A stretch of DNA of 64,000 nucleotides. Source: an uncultured Christensenellaceae bacterium (lineage in GTDB: Bacteria > Bacillota > Clostridia > Christensenellales > Pumilibacteraceae). The notes under the pieces were generated by a model. That model ran no database searches and was not told where the DNA came from. It saw only the letters and a list, made by a program, of their open reading frames with translations. Positions 59,646 through 64,000 of the stretch are shown here, piece by piece. The translations under genes and the position numbers were made by a program. Positions within the stretch are counted from its first letter, which is position 1; every line of letters starts with the position of its first letter. Where the stretch lies: the NCBI GenBank assembly GCA_910587455.1, contig CAJULK010000006.1:1-64000 (forward strand). Direction: 5' to 3'.

Positions 59646-60692
59646 CTATTTCGTTTTAAGGGTGTTTTTGATGATTTCGGCTATTTTGTCGGTGCCGTCA
59701 ACTTCTATCTCGGCTTGCGCGGCTTTGTATCTCGATCTGCGGTTATAAAGATCCAACACCGCGACGACGAGCGTTTCCGCCGTCATGCCGCTCTCGCGCA
59801 GCACCTTGACTGCGCCCTTGCTCTCGAAGTATTCGGCGTTTAGCAGCTGATCGCCGCGCGACGCTTTTTCGAGCGGTATCGCGAGCGCGGGCACGCCGAG
59901 CGCGATAAGCTCCGCGAGCGCGTTCGCACCTGCGCGCGTGACGGCGACGTCGGTCACCGAGTACAGTCCGCCCATATCCGTTTCGAACTGTACGGGCGTG
60001 TATCCTTTCGCGCGTTCGCCGCCTTGCTTGTTTTTGCCCGTCACGTGGATCACGTCGAAGTGCTTTAACAGCGCGGGAAGCGCTGCGACGACCGCTTCGT
60101 TTACCGACGCCGCGCCCGACGAACCGCCGACTACCGTGAGTACGGGTTTTCTGCCGTCGAGCCCGTACCTTGAGAGCAAGGCGGCGCGGCTTTGCTTTGC
60201 GCCCGCATACAGTTCGCGGCGCAGCGGAGTGCCGCAGTGCACGCCGTTTTTGAATTTGGCGGCGCATGATTCGAACGCGCACAAAACGTATTTGCTTTTG
60301 CGCTTGGCGAGTTTTGTGCACAGCCCGGGCGAAAAATCGCTTTCGTGGCTGATGACAGGAATATGCTTTGCCGCGAGCACGACTGGAAGCGACGCGTACC
60401 CGCCTTTGGAAAATATGAGATCGGGTTTGACTTTTGCGAGAACGTGCTTCGCCGACTTTACGCACGACGCGAGTTTGAAGGGTATGGCGAGATTTTTTAG
60501 TATTGCGTCGCGTCTGAACTTGACCGCTTTTATGGTATGGAACGGTATGCCGCGCGCTTCGCACAGTTCTTTTTCCATGCCGTCGCAACCGATATACACG
60601 CAGTTGTAATCTTTGCCGATAGCCGAAATTATGGCGAGATTGGGCATGACGTGTCCTGCAGTTCCGCCGCCGACAAACGCTATTGTCTGCAT
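59646..60692 (-). CDS. murG: UDP-GlcNAc:undecaprenyl-PP-MurNAc-pentapeptide GlcNAc transferase
   Basis: 348 aa from ATG at 60692-60690 with GGAGG 5 bases upstream; a longer in-frame opening lacks a ribosome site. GT28 motifs: GGGTAGHVMPNLAI near the N-terminus, GGYASLPVVLAAK, and in the C-terminal half VVGGSSGAASVNE (UDP-GlcNAc binding) and VTRAGANALAELIALGVPAL, then LEKASRGDQLLNAEYF. It makes lipid II at the inner face of the membrane. It stands alone here, outside any mur/fts cluster. Confidence 0.95.
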   Translation of the reverse strand: MQTIAFVGGGTAGHVMPNLAIISAIGKDYNCVYIGCDGMEKELCEARGIPFHTIKAVKFRRDAILKNLAIPFKLASCVKSAKHVLAKVKPDLIFSKGGYASLPVVLAAKHIPVISHESDFSPGLCTKLAKRKSKYVLCAFESCAAKFKNGVHCGTPLRRELYAGAKQSRAALLSRYGLDGRKPVLTVVGGSSGAASVNEAVVAALPALLKHFDVIHVTGKNKQGGERAKGYTPVQFETDMGGLYSVTDVAVTRAGANALAELIALGVPALAIPLEKASRGDQLLNAEYFESKGAVKVLRESGMTAETLVVAVLDLYNRRSRYKAAQAEIEVDGTDKIAEIIKNTLKTK

Positions 60693-60729
60693 AAACCCTC
60701 CGATTGGGGCAAAAATCGTGTTGTGCCTG

Positions 60730-60758
60730 TTGACAAAACACATTGCCTGTTGTAAAAT
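60730..60758 (+). promoter_or_regulatory. Promoter of the alpha/beta-hydrolase gene
   Basis: TTGACA (60730-60735), 17 bases, TAAAAT (60753-60758). It faces away from murG. Confidence 0.8.
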
Positions 60759-60801
60759 ATATTATACTCAAAATCATAACGATATATGTTTGGGAGGCGA
60801 T

Positions 60802-61704
60802 ATGACTACTGATTTCATTACGATGCGCGACGGAAAACGAGTGGCGGTGACATACTGGGACGATGCGGTATCACCGCGCGCAGCGGTCGTGCTCGTGCAC
60901 GGAATGTGCGAATATATAGCGCGGTACGACGATTTTTGCAAGTTTCTCAATTCCAACGGTTACTACGTAATGGGCATGGATAACCGCAGTTTCGGACATA
61001 CGGACCCCGGCGACGCGATGGGCAAGGGTTATGCCGGAATGTTCGAAGACACGGTGGACGACATCAAGCAGGAAGTCGATACGGCAAAAGCGCGTTGGAA
61101 CGTCGATAAAGTTTTCGTGATAGGACACAGCTACGGCAGTTTTCTGACGCAGCGCTTTATAGAAAAATATTATGCGGACGTGGCGGGCGCGATACTCTGC
61201 GGCTCGGCGTATCGGGCGGGCGCTTCGGTCGCGTTCGGCAGTTCCATAGCCGACCGCAAGTACAAAAAAGATCCCGACGCGCCCGGCAAGATATTCGAAA
61301 AGTTTACCTTTATAGGCTACGACAAAAAGATAAAGGACGGCAAGAACGGCTGGATCAACCGCGACAAAGCGGAAGTCGCCAAATACAACGCCGACCCCAT
61401 GTGCAATTTTACGTGCTCGGTCGGATTTTATAAATCGTTCTTCGACGGCATGAAAAACATAAACAAGTACCGCGGCGAAACGCCCGGTAAATTCAAACTG
61501 ATGATAGCGTCGGGCGACGACGACGGCGTGGGCGGCTACGGCAAGCTCGTGCGCAAACTCGAAAAGGTTTACAGAAAAGAATGCGGAATTATCCCGCGGC
61601 TCAAACTTTACGAGGGCGGCAGGCACGAAATACTCAACGAGATAAACAAAGGCGTGGTGTACGAGGACTTCGTGTCCTTCCTCGATGACTGTATGGGCGG
61701 TTAG
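60802..61704 (+). CDS. Alpha/beta hydrolase (monoacylglycerol-lipase-like)
   Basis: 300 aa with GGGAGG 5 bases before the ATG. HG oxyanion motif LVHGMCEYIARYDDF (residues 31-45), NRSFGHTD, nucleophile elbow GHSYGS with Ser110, and the catalytic histidine in GGRHEILNE near the C-terminus. This order matches the serine-aminopeptidase S33 / monoacylglycerol lipase group, cytoplasmic esterases of lipids. Substrate unknown. trmL starts 6 bases after the stop. Confidence 0.9.
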   Translation: MTTDFITMRDGKRVAVTYWDDAVSPRAAVVLVHGMCEYIARYDDFCKFLNSNGYYVMGMDNRSFGHTDPGDAMGKGYAGMFEDTVDDIKQEVDTAKARWNVDKVFVIGHSYGSFLTQRFIEKYYADVAGAILCGSAYRAGASVAFGSSIADRKYKKDPDAPGKIFEKFTFIGYDKKIKDGKNGWINRDKAEVAKYNADPMCNFTCSVGFYKSFFDGMKNINKYRGETPGKFKLMIASGDDDGVGGYGKLVRKLEKVYRKECGIIPRLKLYEGGRHEILNEINKGVVYEDFVSFLDDCMGG

Positions 61705-61710
61705 TCGAAA

Positions 61711-62172
61711 GTGTTTAACATTGTGCTCGTAGAACCGGAGATACCGCAGAATACCGGCAACATTTCGCGCACCTGCGCGTGCACGGGCGCGGCGCTTCAT
61801 ATCGTCAAGCCGATGGGGTTTGAAATCACGGACGCCAAACTCAAGCGCGCGGGGCTCGATTATTGGGACAAGCTCGATCTCACGTACTATGAAAATCTCG
61901 ACGACTTTTTCGTAAAGAACGCGGGCGGACGGTTCTTTTACCTTTCGAAAAAAGCGAAGAAGATATACACCGATATATCTTTCCGCGCCGGCGACTATCT
62001 CATTTTCGGTAAGGAAACCAAAGGACTTCCCGAACCGCTCGTTCGCGGCAATCCCGACAGCGCGCTTCGAATACCCATGGCGAGCGGGCTTCGTTCGCTC
62101 AATCTTTCGAATACCGTCGCGCTCGTTCTTTACGAAGCGCTAAGACAGAACGGTTTTTCGGGACTCGTTTAG
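61711..62172 (+). CDS. trmL: tRNA (cytidine(34)-2'-O)-methyltransferase TrmL
   Basis: 153 aa, GTG start at 61711. SPOUT methyltransferase with the TrmL blocks FNIVLVEPEIPQNTGNISRTCA, HIVKPMGFE, LIFGKETKGLPE and IPMASGLRSLNLSNTVALVLYEA, which form the SAM-binding trefoil knot. It methylates the wobble base of two tRNA-Leu isoacceptors. Probably co-transcribed with the hydrolase. Confidence 0.95.
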   Translation: MFNIVLVEPEIPQNTGNISRTCACTGAALHIVKPMGFEITDAKLKRAGLDYWDKLDLTYYENLDDFFVKNAGGRFFYLSKKAKKIYTDISFRAGDYLIFGKETKGLPEPLVRGNPDSALRIPMASGLRSLNLSNTVALVLYEALRQNGFSGLV

Positions 62173-62242
62173 GATGTTGAATTATATATTTGTAATTAAA
62201 TAAATAAAACTGGCGTTAAAAATTTAATCTTCGTCAAATCAG

Positions 62243-62271
62243 TTGAGAAAATTCTGAAATTGTGTTACAAT
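62243..62271 (+). promoter_or_regulatory. Promoter of gyrB
   Basis: TTGAGA (62243-62248), 17 bases, TACAAT (62266-62271), followed by GGAGGG before the ATG. Confidence 0.8.
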
Positions 62272-62301
62272 GAAACATAGCGTTTTTTGCGGAGGGAATA
62301 C

Positions 62302-64000
62302 ATGTCTGATTATAGCGCAGGTGATATAAAGGTTCTCGAAGGTCTTGACGCGGTCAGGCTTCGTCCCGGTATGTATATCGGCACGACGGGCGTTAAAGGT
62401 CTTCATCATATATTATGGGAAATAGTGGACAACTCAATCGACGAGGTGTCCAACGGCTACGCTACGGGCGTTACGGTTACCGTCCATGCCGACGGCAGCG
62501 CGTCGGTAGAGGACGACGGGCGCGGCATACCTGTTGACGTGCATCCGCAGCTCGGCGTTTCGGGCGTGGAAGTCGTCTTTACGCAGCTCCACGCGGGCGG
62601 CAAGTTCGACAGCAGCAATTACGCTCATTCGGGCGGACTTCACGGCGTGGGCGCGTCGGTCACCAACGCGCTTTCCGAATGGCTCAAAGTCGAAGTGTTC
62701 AAAAACGGCACGACGTACCGCATGGAGTTCGAATCAAAAGAGGTCAACGGCGAAGTTAAGGGCGGTCTGCCCAAGTACAGCCTTATAGATACGGGCGAAA
62801 AGACGGACAAGCACGGATCCAAGATAAGATTCAAACCCGACGCGCGCATATTCGAGACTGTTGTTTTTCAGTTCGAAACGATAGCGCGCAGGCTTAAAGA
62901 ACTCGCTTTTCTCAATAAGGGCGTGCGCATAAAACTCATCGACGAGCGCGTGCGCGTCGGCGAGGGATACCGTGCGCTCGAATACTGCTATGACGGCGGT
63001 ATCATCGACTTCGTTAAGTATATAAACGAAGCGCGCAACATGCTCTATACCGAACCGATCATGCTCACGGGCGCGCGCGACGGCATATCCATGGAGCTCG
63101 CGTTTCAGCACACGGACGCGTACACCGAAAACCTGTTTTCGTACGTGAACAATATTCCGACTACCGAAGGCGGCACGCACGAAACGGGATTCAAAGCCGC
63201 GTATACCAAGGTTATGAACGACTTTGCGCGGCGCGTCGGAATGCTTAAAGATAAGGACGCCAACCTTTTGGGCGACGATTACCGCGAGGGGCTTACCGCC
63301 GTGCTTTCGGTGCAGATGACCAACGTGCAGTTCGAGGGTCAGACAAAGACAAAACTCGGCAATCCCGCCGCGCGCATAGCGATAGAAGCGCTTGTTTCGC
63401 AGCTTCTCGCCGAGTACTTTGCCGATCCCAAAAACGAGGATGTGGGCGAGGCCATACTCAAAAAGGGCATGCTTGCGGCAAAGGTGCGCGAAGCGGCGCG
63501 CAAAGAAAAAGAGATCACGCGCGCAAAGAACGCTATCGACAACTTCAATCTCGTAGGTAAACTTACGCCGTGCACGGGCAGAAAGCCGGAAAACAACGAG
63601 CTTTTCATAGTCGAGGGCGACAGCGCTGGCGGCACGGCAAAGCAGGCGCGTGCGCGGTCGTATCAGGCAATACTGCCGCTTCGCGGCAAACCGCTCAACG
63701 CCGAGAAAAAGCGCATAGATCAGGTGCTTGCCAACGAGGAAATACGCACGCTCATATCCGCGCTCGGCTCGGGAATAGGCGAGGATTTCAACGTAGACAA
63801 TCTTAACTACCACAAAGTAATAATCCTGTCCGACGCGGACGTGGACGGTTATCATATACGTGCGATACTTCTTACTTTCTTCTTCCGTTATATGAAAGAC
63901 CTCATCAACGAGGGGCACGTCTATATAGGACTTCCGCCGCTGTATAAGATAGAAAAGGGCAACAACGTCGAGTACGCATACGACGACGCGGCGCTCGACG
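62302..64000 (+). CDS. gyrB: DNA gyrase subunit B (runs off the right edge)
   Basis: 566 codons are in the window. GHKL ATPase domain: EIVDNSIDEVSNG (catalytic Glu), DDGRGIPVD, GGLHGVGASVTNALS. Transducer domain: FEGQTKTKLGN (QTK loop). TOPRIM: LFIVEGDSAGGTAKQ and ILSDADVDGYHIRAILL with the DxD metal pair. QTKTKLGN and the TOPRIM wording fit GyrB better than ParE, but a topoisomerase IV role cannot be excluded without the C-terminus and a second copy. It relaxes or introduces supercoils using ATP with GyrA. Neither dnaA/recF nor gyrA is visible within the window. Confidence 0.92.
   Translation, partial: MSDYSAGDIKVLEGLDAVRLRPGMYIGTTGVKGLHHILWEIVDNSIDEVSNGYATGVTVTVHADGSASVEDDGRGIPVDVHPQLGVSGVEVVFTQLHAGGKFDSSNYAHSGGLHGVGASVTNALSEWLKVEVFKNGTTYRMEFESKEVNGEVKGGLPKYSLIDTGEKTDKHGSKIRFKPDARIFETVVFQFETIARRLKELAFLNKGVRIKLIDERVRVGEGYRALEYCYDGGIIDFVKYINEARNMLYTEPIMLTGARDGISMELAFQHTDAYTENLFSYVNNIPTTEGGTHETGFKAAYTKVMNDFARRVGMLKDKDANLLGDDYREGLTAVLSVQMTNVQFEGQTKTKLGNPAARIAIEALVSQLLAEYFADPKNEDVGEAILKKGMLAAKVREAARKEKEITRAKNAIDNFNLVGKLTPCTGRKPENNELFIVEGDSAGGTAKQARARSYQAILPLRGKPLNAEKKRIDQVLANEEIRTLISALGSGIGEDFNVDNLNYHKVIILSDADVDGYHIRAILLTFFFRYMKDLINEGHVYIGLPPLYKIEKGNNVEYAYDDAALD

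Noticed and set aside
1..64000. tRNA and rRNA genes
   Set aside because: No T-arm plus CCA-like ends or rRNA-like stretches were noticed on either strand. A covariance-model scan would be decisive, but I could not run one.
62302..64000. Chromosome origin near gyrB
   Set aside because: No dnaA, dnaN or recF is adjacent and no cluster of DnaA boxes was seen in the gap 62173-62301.

Overview
The window reads as a chromosome segment of a Gram-positive, low-to-mid GC Firmicute, most likely an uncultured gut Clostridia (Christensenellales-like; this placement is inference). The evidence is the rpsF-ssb-rpsR operon, a glmU-like gene followed by prs, PepV, ABC-F, CNNM/CorC and Na/Pi-PhoU proteins, strong AAGGAGG ribosome binding sites, and many near-consensus TTGACA-17-TATAAT promoters. 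From about 7.2 kb onward the genes share one strong codon style (GCG, CTC, ATA, GTC), which produces many long antisense shadow frames. The first 7 kb is visibly more AT-rich and carries accessory genes. No tRNA, rRNA or CRISPR array was seen.

Layout. 1-7.15 kb is an accessory island. It holds a left-truncated large serine recombinase (minus strand), a nested inverted-repeat block, a restriction-modification operon (HTH controller, C5 DNA methyltransferase, endonuclease with a FokI-like cleavage domain, and a small third protein resembling a free-standing DNA-recognition domain), a cluster of hairpins, small ORFs, and a graveyard of broken genes (AbiEi-like antitoxin remnant, toxin/immunity-like remnants). 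7.2-9.7 kb holds a patatin-like hydrolase and a translationally coupled cupin + TIR-domain pair. 10-15 kb is an XRE-cupin regulator with potABCD (polyamine uptake), followed by mnmG.

17.3-27.4 kb is the most interesting part. It is an apparently single operon of seven genes: a zinc-ribbon/TPR/TIR-like protein, three mutually paralogous coiled-coil proteins with C-terminal membrane hairpins, a 55-aa protein, a 144-aa helical protein, and a Ycf46-type AAA+ ATPase. It starts at a consensus promoter and ends at a strong terminator. I do not recognise it as a described system.

27.4-64 kb is mostly housekeeping. In order it carries ridA-gltX (minus), pepV, thioredoxin, an orphan histidine kinase, a CNNM transporter, a TtcA-like thiolase (minus), a heterodimeric ABC exporter (minus), two tandem membrane proteins that fuse an XRE DNA-binding domain to extracellular InlB-type repeats, a Na/Pi symporter with ribokinase, a GNAT (minus), a DegT-type aminotransferase, two DUF2207-like membrane proteins, an NrdG-type activase, rpsF-ssb-rpsR, an ABC-F protein, a glmU-like gene with a reduced uridylyltransferase half, prs, two small hypotheticals, a secreted protein, murG (minus), an alpha/beta hydrolase, trmL and the start of gyrB. 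Three copies of a GAATGACA-type dispersed repeat sit between genes. At least four genes appear to be read from leaderless mRNAs.
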